NCBI GenBank assembly: GCA_016718275.1
Contig: JADKEA010000019.1
Span: forward strand, 186,001-250,000
Direction: 5' to 3'
DNA length: 64,000 nt
Source of the DNA: Candidatus Villigracilis affinis
GTDB lineage: Bacteria; Chloroflexota; Anaerolineae; Anaerolineales; Villigracilaceae
This document shows, in pieces, positions 50,599-59,726 of this stretch. Position 1 is the stretch's first letter. Every line of letters begins with the position of its first letter. A model generated the notes under the pieces. The model did not search any database and was not told the DNA's origin. It worked only from the letters and a program-made list of their open reading frames with translations. The position numbers and the translations under genes were made by a program.

Positions 50599-52292
50599 CT
50601 AGTTTTCGGGTGTGCCCGCAATGATCCAGTTGATCACATTAGTCAGCTCATCGAGGGTGAAATTCGCGAAGTGGTCAACCGACTGGACTTGAACGAGCAG
50701 GCTGTTCGTGGGATCGCTGGCGATGATCCCGGGCCGTTCTCGCTGCCCTTCATAATGGCGGCATATGTGGAAAGGTCAAGGCCTTCAGGAGCCGCATCGC
50801 CTTCGGTATGGCATCCCGTGCATTTGACGGTGAATAACGTCCCGATGTAATTTTCATAGGTCGGTTCACCGGTCAACACGGGCACTTCCAACTCGGGCTC
50901 TGGCGGAGGTAGCTGACTCTTGATGATCTCGCGCAAGGCAGGAGCATCAAAGCCCGCGTAAGTGAATACGTTTCCGTGGCAGGCGCTGTTGGAACAGAAC
51001 GAGGTGTTGCTTGTGCCGCCCGGGTCTTTTGTATTGTGGCAGTTCGAACAGGATGGACCCAGCGTCTGATTATGCATGCTGATCCAGTTCGGGTTGAGAT
51101 GGGTCTCGGGCTCGGGTCCGCGGCTGATCTCAATGCGGGTGACGAAGTCATCGGCATTGGCGGTCACAGGGATCGCATGACACACATTGCACTCCAGGCG
51201 TATTGCCTCATTTTCAGCATTTAGATGTTTGCCGTCGTGGCAGCGGAAACAACCGGGCGCATCGATGTGGCCGAGATTGTTTGGGTAGGTCTCCCAGTCA
51301 ATCTTCTGGTCATGGAAGACGGTGCGGTCGTAAATGGCCTGAATTTCAACGATGGCCTGTTGGATCTTTTCGCCGTTCTGGCTGTATACATCGAATAGGT
51401 TGCGTTTGTACTCTTCTTCAATATCGGCGATGGCTTTTACCGCTTCATCACGTGTCGCATATTTCGTGGTGAGCGCTTCAACCGCCTTCTGTCGGATAAA
51501 TGGAATGGACGGGTCAATCAGGCCATTCGACATCGATTGATCCACAGATTTGGACGGTTCCTTGAAGTTGTGGGTCACACGGTTGTGACAGGTCACGCAG
51601 TCCATTTGTTTGAGCTGACTTTCGTCAATGGTAGACGGATCGAAACCTGATTCAACGTCGGTATATTCGGTGAAGGTGCCATCATCGTTGTACACGCGCA
51701 CATAAGGAATGGTCTGGCTTAGTTCATCGTCGGAATAGTACTGAACCTTGCTTGTAATATGCCAGTGGATACCACGTGCGTTTCCCTCGCGGGCATCACC
51801 GCCGCCGGTCTTCATGATCAGGTATACGCTTGAAGCGGTATTCTCACGATCGCTGGCGAAATGATTGATCTGGCGCAGGCTGTCATCGGAGAAGGTTTCA
51901 GGGCGATGACATTTTTCACAGGTATCGAGGGAGGGGCGCAGGGCCTTTGCACGAATGGGGTACTCGTAAAGCTTGAATACCTCATAGTAGGTTTCCTTGA
52001 TGCCCTGAGTCTTGCGCATGGCTTGGTCAATAAAGGAGGCACGGCCGATATGGCATTCTTCGCAGGTAACATTCGCATGCGGAGACTCTTTATAAACCAC
52101 ATCCTGTGGTGGCATGGTATGACAAGCCGTACCGCAGAACTCAGGCGAGTTTGTATATTCCCAGGTGTGAATACCGCCGAATGTGACCCCAATGAAAAGA
52201 AGGATCAAAACCGCATAGGGGAGAATCAGAACCCAGCCAGGAGAGCCGGGGGCGGGATGAAAAAATTTTGAAATCCGTTCGCGTAGCTTCAT
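50599..52292 (-). CDS. NapC/NirT-type multiheme cytochrome c, frameshifted near the C-terminus
   Basis: A large membrane-anchored cytochrome with an N-terminal helix (VLILPYAVLILLFIGVTFGG) and a NapC/NirT-like beginning (SPEFCGTACHTMPP). Seven CxxCH sites are visible (CEECH, CEKCH, CVTCH, CFRCH, CNVCH, CSNCH, CTGCH), plus two CxxxCH variants (CGTACH and CSNSACH). After AAIMKGSENGPG the frame shifts at CCCGGG (50728-50733). One more G gives GIIASDPTNSLLVQVQSVDH and a natural end at 50599. Full length is about 564 residues. It is the last gene of a cytochrome operon. Confidence 0.87.
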
Positions 52293-52306
52293 TGTTCCTC
52301 CAAAAA

Positions 52307-52343
52307 ATCGGACCCTAAAGGTTCAGCGCCTTTAGGGTCCGAT
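52307..52343. repeat. GACCCTAAAGG palindrome (intergenic copy 2), possible terminator
   Basis: ATCGGACCCTAAAGG and its exact complement (15-bp arms, 7-base loop), followed on the minus strand by TTTTTT, between cytochrome b and the NapC-type gene. It could lower expression of the distal gene. Confidence 0.75.
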
Positions 52344-52347
52344 TAAA

Positions 52348-53208
52348 TTACGGCTGAGGTGCCTGCTGAGGTGAGTAGATCTCAGATTCGGTCAGCGGGG
52401 TGATGGTGGTGAGGGCGGTTTCTTCAGCGTTGATAAAGCCAAAGATTCCAGCGAGCATGCCGAGGGTCACAATGGCGGCGATGGGGTAGTAGATCATCTT
52501 TCGTTTGCGCAGCGTTGCAGCGTCGGGACGTCGGTCAGTGATACCGGCTTTCATATCCGCGAGTTCGAGAGGATGTTCATGGAGCATTTCCGCTTCGGTT
52601 TGTTTGCCGGTAAACATGGCTTTATTGAAGCGTTTGATATGCACGCCATACATGTGCCAGATGATGATAGCAAGTACCGCGAGAACGGCTTCGCCGCCAT
52701 GCGCAGCTTTAGCTGCAGGTACGAATTGACCGGGCAGGTACTGAGTGGCGGTGATGGGATTCCACATCAGGAAGCCTGTCATACCCATTACCGCAGCGCC
52801 CCACACAAAAGCCCAATATTCCATCTTCTCTTCAAAGGTGTAACGACCCATTTGTGGGTAGGTCTTTGCGAAGCCGATGTTATAAAGCAGAGCCTGAATT
52901 CCATCTTTTGCATCCTGAAGGGATGGAAGCATGGACATCTGGTCGCGTAATACGAAGACGCTATAGCCCATGACGAGGATATGCCAGGCTGTGCCGAACA
53001 TCATGACAATGGCGGCGATGTGATGGATGGTGCGCAAGTTTTCAATACCGCCAAGCGTGTTCAGAATGGAAACCGCCACCGGATGCCCCGAGAATTTTTG
53101 TGCAAGCCCTGTGATGCCCAGCAGGGTGAAAGAAAGCATCATCACCCAGTGCTCGATGCGGCGCGCAATGGGAAAGCGCAGGTAGAGATTGGTAGATGAC
53201 TGGCTCAT
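52348..53208 (-). CDS. Cytochrome b (formate-dehydrogenase gamma / cytb561-like) membrane subunit
   Basis: A 286-residue membrane protein with four main helices plus a C-terminal anchor. Candidate heme b ligands are the histidines in RRIEHWVMMLSFTLLGITG, LRTIHHIAAIVMMFGTAWHI and IIIWHMYGVHI, as in FdhI/HyaC-type cytochromes b that link quinones to periplasmic carriers. It overlaps the upstream nonaheme cytochrome by four bases. It is likely the quinone-reactive part of this electron-transfer operon. Confidence 0.85.
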   Translation of the reverse strand: MSQSSTNLYLRFPIARRIEHWVMMLSFTLLGITGLAQKFSGHPVAVSILNTLGGIENLRTIHHIAAIVMMFGTAWHILVMGYSVFVLRDQMSMLPSLQDAKDGIQALLYNIGFAKTYPQMGRYTFEEKMEYWAFVWGAAVMGMTGFLMWNPITATQYLPGQFVPAAKAAHGGEAVLAVLAIIIWHMYGVHIKRFNKAMFTGKQTEAEMLHEHPLELADMKAGITDRRPDAATLRKRKMIYYPIAAIVTLGMLAGIFGFINAEETALTTITPLTESEIYSPQQAPQP

Positions 53209-54365
53209 GAGTGCTTGACTCCTTTGACGCGATTGATGATGCGTCGGTAGATATCGGTAATAATAAACACGATCATGCCTCCCAATACGGCAGGAATGAA
53301 GAATTTATAAAAGAGGTTGACGTAATATACGAGCGGGAAATTCTCCGGGCTGGGTTCGTAGTGGCTCATCCAGGCATCGGGGAAGTTGGAGGTGGCGTCC
53401 GGGTGACAGCGCTGGCATTTTCCCAGTAAGTTGTCTTTCAGGGCAATGCCTGTAGTCGGGTCATCCACCTTGGAGATGTTGTGTACGCCGTGACAGTCAG
53501 TACAGACCGGCTTGTTGGTGGGCTGGCCCGGGAATTCCTCTTCAAAGAGTTTGACCGTGGTGCCGTGAAAATCTGCCACGTAGGAATTGAGCACATTCGT
53601 GGAGATCTTATATTTATCCATGATCTCTGCATCGGTATGGCAGTTGGCGCACAGGAAGGGTGTGCTGTTTCTGAACGAGACCGTGGTGGGGTCTTGAATA
53701 TCGTGCACACCGTGGCAGTCGATACAGGTGGGCACGTCAGTATTGCCTTCCTCGGTCAGTGCGTTTCCGTGTACGCTGGTCTTGTACTGGTCGTAAATGG
53801 TGCTATGACATTGGGCGCAGGTTTCAGGGATGTGCAGGCGGGCAGAGGCGGTGAGCTCACCACTGGTCTTGCCGGTCAGGCGAGATTGTGTGTGCGGGTT
53901 ATGGCAGTCCATACAGACTGCGGCATTCTTATTGCCTTCATCGAAGGCGATCTGATGTACGCTGTTGTGCGCCTTGTTGTATTGCTCTTCGTGGCATTCC
54001 TTGCAGGTATCCAGGAAACCCAGTGTGAAGTCGCGCACGTTTTTTACTTTTACATCAGGATGGGGATAATCGCTGATGTTCGAGTGACAGTCGACACAGG
54101 CGATTCCTTCTTCGCCGTGAACTGACAGCCCAAATTGAGTTGGGTTTATGGTGACGGGAAGAGACTCGTTGCCGAGAGTGAGATCTACGCCTTCCTCCTG
54201 ATGACAGGCGAGGCAGAAATCATTTGAGGGCTTATCATCTTGATGGGATGGTGCGGCCTGGGCGGGGGTGGTGAGAGAAATCAGGGCGAAAAGAAAAAGC
54301 CCAATTCCGAGCAACAGGCTAACGGTCCAGAGATGACGCGGGCGGAGTGGTTTTCTAAAATCCAT
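53205..54365 (-). CDS. Membrane-anchored nonaheme c-type cytochrome
   Basis: A 386-residue exported cytochrome with nine CxxCH sites (CLACH, CVDCH, CKECH, CMDCH, CAQCH, CIDCH, CANCH, CTDCH, CQRCH). It has an N-terminal signal (WTVSLLLGIGLFLFALISL) and a C-terminal helix (FFIPAVLGGMIVFIITDIY). Repeated CxxCH-GVH patterns suggest internal duplication. It starts the operon with cytochrome b and the NapC-type cytochrome. The upstream region has a TATAAT and an 18-bp palindrome. Confidence 0.9.
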   Translation of the reverse strand: MDFRKPLRPRHLWTVSLLLGIGLFLFALISLTTPAQAAPSHQDDKPSNDFCLACHQEEGVDLTLGNESLPVTINPTQFGLSVHGEEGIACVDCHSNISDYPHPDVKVKNVRDFTLGFLDTCKECHEEQYNKAHNSVHQIAFDEGNKNAAVCMDCHNPHTQSRLTGKTSGELTASARLHIPETCAQCHSTIYDQYKTSVHGNALTEEGNTDVPTCIDCHGVHDIQDPTTVSFRNSTPFLCANCHTDAEIMDKYKISTNVLNSYVADFHGTTVKLFEEEFPGQPTNKPVCTDCHGVHNISKVDDPTTGIALKDNLLGKCQRCHPDATSNFPDAWMSHYEPSPENFPLVYYVNLFYKFFIPAVLGGMIVFIITDIYRRIINRVKGVKHS

Positions 54366-54396
54366 TACATGCTCCTATTAAAGGAAGTTTTGTCCG

Positions 54397-54438
54397 ATTA
54401 TAGCCCGAATAAAATGTGTCATGGGGCAATTGCCCCAT
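54397..54438 (-). promoter_or_regulatory. Promoter -10 and operator palindrome of the nonaheme cytochrome operon
   Basis: A minus-strand TATAAT lies at 54397-54402 without a consensus -35. ATGGGGCAATTGCCCCAT (54421-54438), a perfect 18-bp palindrome, is centred about 40 bases upstream of the expected start, the usual site for a class II activator. Confidence 0.6.
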
Positions 54439-54507
54439 ATTGTAAGAGAGGTCATCACGGGAATAAAGTGCTGAATATCACTGTTTTGGTGTGATTAACA
54501 AGGGATT

Positions 54508-54547
54508 TAAAAAAAGATGGCGAACATTGCTGTCCGCCATCTTTTTT
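54508..54547 (-). terminator. Terminator after the lipoprotein cytochrome gene
   Basis: On the minus strand AAAAAAGATGGCG and CGCCATCTTTTTTT pair around a loop of about 12 bases, 16 bases past the stop. Confidence 0.85.
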
Positions 54548-54563
54548 AATACTTGAAATTACT

Positions 54564-56477
54564 TTACTGAGCGGGGGCCGGAACTTCCGGGCGTGTGTAG
54601 GTGGTCACATCGCCGCCCAAGCTTTCGATCGAGTCGATCAAGAACTGGATGACGTATTTCGGATTGTGAACGAACGCGCCTGGATCCTTCTCAGCGTATT
54701 GATAGTTGAAGGCGGCCTTGACGAGGGTGGGTGTCCAGAAGCCGTTGTAGCGGACATTGGCGCCGTCTTTTTGATCGGGCTTGCCATCTTTGTCGGCATC
54801 GGTGAAGAAGTAGGGGTTGGTGTGACCATCGTAGACGATGGGCATGCCAGCGGTTTCAGCATACTTCTGGATTTCAACGTAGAGGGCATCCTTCAAGGTC
54901 TGGATTTCGCCAGCAATACCTTCGGTCACATCGCCGTCGCCGTCATAGTCCACATCGCTTTCGCGAATGGCCAACGGATCGGTGGTGTCGTGACAGGTTT
55001 CGCAGGATTCAACCTTGGGTTCGAGGGCGTGAACATCGTGACAGTCCTGGCACTTGTTCATCTTGCCTTCTTCGTCGGCATGCATGTTCTGGCCAAGATA
55101 TTCCTTGCCTTCGTACTGGTAGGCACCCTTGGCATCGTTGCCGAAGATGGTAGCGCCAGCCGCAAAGTAGTGGATGTTCTTGAAACGGATCTTGGCGTCA
55201 ACTGTGTCCGGCATCCTTGCCTTTGAGGGCGTTGTTCATGCTGGTTGTGGATTCACGGCCTTGGTGACATTCGAGAAGATCCCAATCGCGGAAGGGCATG
55301 GTGTCGCCAGCAAAGTGGCCAGCATCAGTGCGGGCAAGTTTGTGGTGTCACCGCCGAGGTCGGCGATCGAGTCGAAGAGCAATTGGACGATGTACTTGTT
55401 GCCGTGGGCATACGCACCGGGATCCTTCAGGGATACCTGGTAGTTGTAAGCGGCTTTGAGCAAGCGGGGCGTCCAGTTGGGGTAGGCTTTGCCGTCGGCA
55501 CCCATGAAGTAGGGGTAGGTGGCTGCATCATACTTGATCTCAGCGCCAGCAGTCCCTGCGGCGTACTTGGTGATCTCGGCCATAAGGGCTTCCTGCAGGC
55601 CTTCGATTTCATAGTACATGCCTTCTTCAGCGTTTCCATCACCATCGTAATCGGGGGTGGAGGAAACCATGCGGATGTTCTTGAGATCATCCACAGAGGC
55701 AACACCTTCATGGCAGGTCGCGCACTGTTCAACCTTCACTTCGAGAGTGTGGGGGTTGTGACAACCGGTGCAGGAATCATAGCCTTCGACGTGGGTATTC
55801 TTGGAGTCGTAGCCCATGCCATCATATTCATAACCGCCGTGGGTCATGCCACCGTAAAGGGTGGCCGCTGCGGCATAGTAGTGAACATTACGGAAGCCGA
55901 GAACGACATCTTTGCCCTGGTCATCTTTTACAGGAGCGGGCACAGCGTCGGGATCAACGTTCTCACCGAACTTGGCGATGAGGCCGTCAACACTGACCTT
56001 GGACTCACGTCCCTGATGACATTCCATACAACGGACATCATCACCGGCTTTGATCTCTACGCCGGAGGGGAATACCACGGTTGTCTTGGAAATGGTACCA
56101 GCATTGTGGCAAGCCACGCACTGAATACCTTGGGCTTCAGCGGCGGGAACTGCCGCATCAACTTTGCCGGCTTCAGAGCCGTCGAGGCCGAGGAAATCCT
56201 GGTAGCCAGCGCTGGAATGGCACTTGGCACAGGTGGTGGGCACACCATCAGGATTTTCAGCTGCGTCATCCCAGTGACGGAATGGTTCGCCAGCTACGTC
56301 ATTGTGACCGGAACCTTGCCAATCAGCCAAGTAGGGGGTTTCTGGCAATGGGGCGGTTGCCGGGGCCTCGGTTGCTTCAGGGGCCGGTGCGCTGGTGGGT
56401 GTGCCGCCGCAAGCCGCTAAAATAGCGCCGACAACAATCATCACACCGAGCAATACTAACATTTTCTTGAAGTTCAT
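54564..56477 (-). CDS. Two-domain multiheme cytochrome lipoprotein, two compensating frameshifts
   Basis: A lipoprotein (lipobox AILAACGG) with a Pro/Ala/Glu linker and two related domains. Domain 1 (about 45-380) has CAKCH, CVACH, CMECH, CTGCH and CATCH. Domain 2 has CQDCH and CETCH and a degenerate LLECH where domain 1 has CMECH. The outer parts share one frame. About 120 bases between them (55212-55334) are in another, reading RTDAGHFAGDTMPFRDWD. One missing C at 55332 and one extra base near 55210 explain it. Domain 2 lacks the segment carrying the first two hemes. The start at 56477 has AAAGGAGAATGCAAA. Confidence 0.75.
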
Positions 56478-56601
56478 TTTGCATTCTCCTTTATCAAAGT
56501 TTGAAAACCTGATCTGAATATTTCTATCTGATTTCTGCGAAGCCTCCTTTAGTGAAATAAAGCTCAATCTATACATGGGCATTTCGAGCAAATACCTCCG
56601 A

Positions 56602-56630
56602 ATTCTATGTTCTTTGAAGATTAAAGACAA
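56602..56630 (-). promoter_or_regulatory. Promoter of the lipoprotein cytochrome gene
   Basis: Minus-strand TTGTCT (56625-56630), 17-base spacer, TAGAAT (56602-56607). The start is expected at about 56595. Confidence 0.6.
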
Positions 56631-56652
56631 GTTAATTTGCGCCATAGTGCAC

Positions 56653-56666
56653 GTGACTTATGTCAC
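56653..56666 (-). promoter_or_regulatory. CRP/FNR-type dyad upstream of the lipoprotein cytochrome
   Basis: GTGA-N6-TCAC, the core of the CRP consensus, centred about 64 bases upstream of the expected start, close to the class I activation position. The rest of the 56478-56846 spacer shows no further feature. Confidence 0.5.
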
Positions 56667-56846
56667 TTGTAAATGTAAGCTTGAAATTGTCGCTTTCGGA
56701 AGTTGTCAATCTGTTTCGGGTAATAAGGCGACAGTGCAGTTTTGTCGGTACCCTCACAAGAATGATAAGCGGGTTAATTGACGCAATGTCACCTTGCATG
56801 TATAATTTTCACCTAGTCATCCATGGATGGCGAATATAGAGGATAT

Positions 56847-57653
56847 ATGGCCCTGCGTGGAAATTTACGTGATTTTACGATTACACAATTACTTAATCTG
56901 ATAAATCTTGCCAGCAAAACCGGGACCCTGATTTTGGATGGTCCTTCAGAGCAGGCCTATGTTTCCTTTCGTGAAGGGAAGCTTGCCTATGCCCGCATCG
57001 GCAAGGAAGATGGAAGCCTTGCCCTGGTTTTACACAAGGCAAACAAGATTAATGTGAATCAATACCGCGCTATAGCGGACCGGGCAGGCCAGATGACCGA
57101 TAAGGAACTTGGCCTGCTTCTTATTAATGCTGGTTATGTCACCCAGGAAGATATTCTGCTGAATTTGCAGGGATATTTCACCGAGGTGGTACGAAAGCTT
57201 TTCACATGGGTGGAGGGAATCTTCCGCTTCGAGAATGAAATGCTTCCGCCGGATGACCGTATCAACGTCAGGCTTGACCTCGAAAACATTATTATCGAAG
57301 GCTCGCGACAACTGCGCGAATTGGAACAGTTGCAAGATGAAATTCCCAGCCTCGATATGGCGCTAAAGTTTACCGAACGTCCGCTCACCAACGTGAACTT
57401 GAGTATTGAAGAGTGGAAAGTGGTTAAGTTCGTTGACCCAAAGAATACAATGCGCCAGATTGCCAGCACAAACAAATTGAGTGACCTCGATATCCGCAGG
57501 ATCGTTTATGGTTTGTTGCAGGCGGGTCTGGTTGAATTGGCGCGCCCGCAAGGCACGGTTCCTCCGCCAAACCCGAAGCAATTCCCGGTGCAGAATAAAG
57601 AAGAACAGAAATCGTTGATCAATAAATTGATTGGCCGCATTCGAACAATGTAA
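56847..57653 (+). CDS. DUF4388 (PatA-like N-terminal domain) protein
   Basis: A 268-residue soluble protein starting MALRGNLRDFTITQLLNLIN, the hallmark of DUF4388/PatA N-terminal domains, found in signalling proteins with GTPases. Residues 1-150 form this domain. The C-terminal part (about 170-245) looks like winged-helix sequence (IASTNKLSDLDIRRIVYGLLQAG). A Pro-rich linker precedes a basic end. The ATG at 56847 is preferred to 56823 by family alignment and GAGGATAT upstream. It is first in a long co-directional cluster. Confidence 0.82.
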   Translation: MALRGNLRDFTITQLLNLINLASKTGTLILDGPSEQAYVSFREGKLAYARIGKEDGSLALVLHKANKINVNQYRAIADRAGQMTDKELGLLLINAGYVTQEDILLNLQGYFTEVVRKLFTWVEGIFRFENEMLPPDDRINVRLDLENIIIEGSRQLRELEQLQDEIPSLDMALKFTERPLTNVNLSIEEWKVVKFVDPKNTMRQIASTNKLSDLDIRRIVYGLLQAGLVELARPQGTVPPPNPKQFPVQNKEEQKSLINKLIGRIRTM

Positions 57654-57679
57654 TCATCAGGGCTAGAAGGACAGAAATT

Positions 57680-58219
57680 ATGCAAACGGTCAAAATGGTA
57701 GTGACAGGTCCATTCAGCGCTGGCAAGACTCAGTTTATCCAGTCTGTCAGCGAAATTGATGTAGTTGCCACAGAACGCAGGATCTCTTCCGATGAAGAGC
57801 GCTCCGTAAAATCTGCCACCACAGTGGCAATGGATTTCGGCCGCATCACGGTGGACGAAGACCTGGTATTGTATCTATTCGGCACACCGGGCCAAAAGCG
57901 CTTCGACTTCATGTGGGAGATCCTTTCGGAAGGCATGCTCGGATTCATCGTCATGGTGGATAGCACCCGCCCTGAAACTTTCCGCGAAGCGCGTTCGATT
58001 CTTGAAACTTTTCGCGCATATGCCCCTACACCCTTTGTAGTTGCAGCCAATAAACAGGATGTGGATGATGCCTGGGACCTTGAGGATGTACGCCATGCCT
58101 TGCGCCTTGACGGTGAAACAAAATTATTACCCTGTGTGGCAACGAATCGCGATACTGTCAAAACGGTTTTGCTGGAGTTGTTGTATAGCATCCTAAAAGA
58201 AATGGACTCCGAAAAATAG
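57680..58219 (+). CDS. Ras-like small GTPase (MglA/CvnD-like)
   Basis: A 179-residue GTPase of the bacterial small-GTPase class. The P-loop is GPFSAGKT (residues 10-17), the switch II region has LFGTPGQKRFDFMWEI, and the guanine motif is NKQD. The switch II glutamine is present (GTPGQ), as in conservon GTPases of Actinobacteria. It lies 27 bases after the DUF4388 gene, a pairing seen in gliding and conservon systems. No roadblock/GAP (MglB-type) gene is beside it. Confidence 0.9.
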   Translation: MQTVKMVVTGPFSAGKTQFIQSVSEIDVVATERRISSDEERSVKSATTVAMDFGRITVDEDLVLYLFGTPGQKRFDFMWEILSEGMLGFIVMVDSTRPETFREARSILETFRAYAPTPFVVAANKQDVDDAWDLEDVRHALRLDGETKLLPCVATNRDTVKTVLLELLYSILKEMDSEK

Positions 58220-58238
58220 GGTCAGGTGTATCCTTGCT

Positions 58239-59036
58239 GTGTCTTCAATTACTACTGATCAGGGAATAGTTCATTATGAGGTTTACGGGCGGGGACGCCC
58301 GGTAATTCTGTTGCATGGGTATCAAGGTTCATGGGGGTTATGGCAGCAGACCATGGGTTATCTGGGTGCCTTTTATCGCACCTATGCCTTGGATTTTTGG
58401 GGGTTTGGAGAATCCGGTACAAAACGTGAGACATATGCTGTAAAAGATTTTGTCGGTTTGGTCAACCAGTTCATGGAGCAGTTGGGAATTATCCGCGCCC
58501 CGCTGGTGGGGCATAGCATGGGGGGGACGGTCAGTTTGTTGACCGCCATGCAATACCCGGAACGGGTCGAAAAAGTGGTTGTGATCGGTTCGCCCATTTC
58601 AGGCTCTTCCCTGTATTTTTTCCCGCGTGTATTCGGATACCGCGCGTTTGGCTGGCTTACTTATCACAATTTATGGATTTATAAATCCTTCTATCGCATC
58701 CTTGCTCCCTACTATTCAAAAGATAAACATTGGGCTGAAATGATGGACCGGGATGTATCCCGGACCACATTGGAAGCTTTCTTTGCCAGCATCGGCTCAT
58801 TAAGACGGACGGATCTACGCCCCAGCCTTCATACCATACAGGTGCCGGTGATGGGCATGTATGGTGATAATGATATCGTGGTGAATCCAAACCAATGGAA
58901 GCCGCTGCAGGAAGGCGTATCGAAGGCTCGTATTGAGCGATTTCCAAAAGCGGGACATTTCATCATGTTGGATGAACCGCTTGAGTTCACCCAAAAACTA
59001 AAATCATTCCTGGATCAAGAGAATCCGACTTCATGA
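58239..59036 (+). CDS. Alpha/beta-hydrolase
   Basis: A 265-residue alpha/beta-hydrolase. The oxyanion region is LLHGYQGSWGLWQQ, the nucleophile Ser lies in VGHSMGGTVSLL, the acid Asp in GMYGDNDIVV and the His in PKAGHFIMLDEP. It starts with GTG. Its lid region (YFFPRVFGYRAFGWLTYHNL) is hydrophobic and aromatic, which hints at a lipid or other apolar ester (inference). The stop overlaps the next gene by four bases. Confidence 0.88.
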   Translation: MSSITTDQGIVHYEVYGRGRPVILLHGYQGSWGLWQQTMGYLGAFYRTYALDFWGFGESGTKRETYAVKDFVGLVNQFMEQLGIIRAPLVGHSMGGTVSLLTAMQYPERVEKVVVIGSPISGSSLYFFPRVFGYRAFGWLTYHNLWIYKSFYRILAPYYSKDKHWAEMMDRDVSRTTLEAFFASIGSLRRTDLRPSLHTIQVPVMGMYGDNDIVVNPNQWKPLQEGVSKARIERFPKAGHFIMLDEPLEFTQKLKSFLDQENPTS

Positions 59037-59653
59037 GTCCGCAGTATTACTATCCTCAGAAAATGGGGAGACTCATCCTGCAGGGCATGGAGGAGGTTAT
59101 GGGCACGAGTGGGGTGAATACCGTGCTTCATCTTGGCTCCCTTGACAGTATTATTGAAAATTACCCAACGACCAGTTCTGAGCGTACCTTCTCCTTTGAG
59201 ACGGTCAGCGCGCTTCAGGCTTCCCTTGAAAAAGTTTATGGTCCGCGCGGCGGGCGGGGAGTGGCACTGCGTGTGGGTCGTTCTTCATTCCGATATGGAT
59301 TAAAAGAATACGGATCCATGCTCGGGTTGACTGAGATGGCTTTCCGCCTCCTGCCTCTCCCGACAAAGCTGCGCACCGGCGCAAGAGTGTTTGCTGACCT
59401 GTTCAACAAGCACTCTGATCAGAAGGTTCGCGTGGACGAATCAGAAAATAAAATCTATTGGATCATCGAGCACTGTCCGCTTTGCTGGGAAAGAACGGCG
59501 GATGAGGCGATTTGCCACCTGGCAGTTGGGGTATTGCAAGAGGCGTTATATTGGCTCAGCGGGGGGAAAGTATTTAGCGTTGAAGAAACCGCCTGCGTCG
59601 CCCGTGGCGACGAAACCTGTACCATAGTTATAGACCAAACTCCACTTTCATAA
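59033..59653 (+). CDS. V4R-like (4-vinyl reductase domain) protein
   Basis: A 206-residue protein whose C-terminal half (about 90-205) resembles V4R domains. It has IIEHCPLCWERTADEAICHLAVGVLQEAL, then VEETACVARGDETCTIVI, with the conserved CPxCW and the C-terminal GDETC. V4R domains bind small hydrophobic ligands or metals in sensor proteins and in bacteriochlorophyll synthesis. The N-terminal half is helical. It is coupled to the hydrolase by ATGA overlap. The ligand is unknown. Confidence 0.75.
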   Translation: MSPQYYYPQKMGRLILQGMEEVMGTSGVNTVLHLGSLDSIIENYPTTSSERTFSFETVSALQASLEKVYGPRGGRGVALRVGRSSFRYGLKEYGSMLGLTEMAFRLLPLPTKLRTGARVFADLFNKHSDQKVRVDESENKIYWIIEHCPLCWERTADEAICHLAVGVLQEALYWLSGGKVFSVEETACVARGDETCTIVIDQTPLS

Positions 59654-59726
59654 ACGGCAAAAGCCATGTTTAACAGTTTTGTTGGACGGGCATTTTGCCA
59701 CATACTTTGATTTATAATCATACATT

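Noticed and set aside
55245..56420. A 391-codon open frame on the plus strand
   Set aside because: It lies antisense to the cytochrome lipoprotein, whose CxxCH motifs, lipobox and Shine-Dalgarno are clear. The frame arises from GC-biased third positions.
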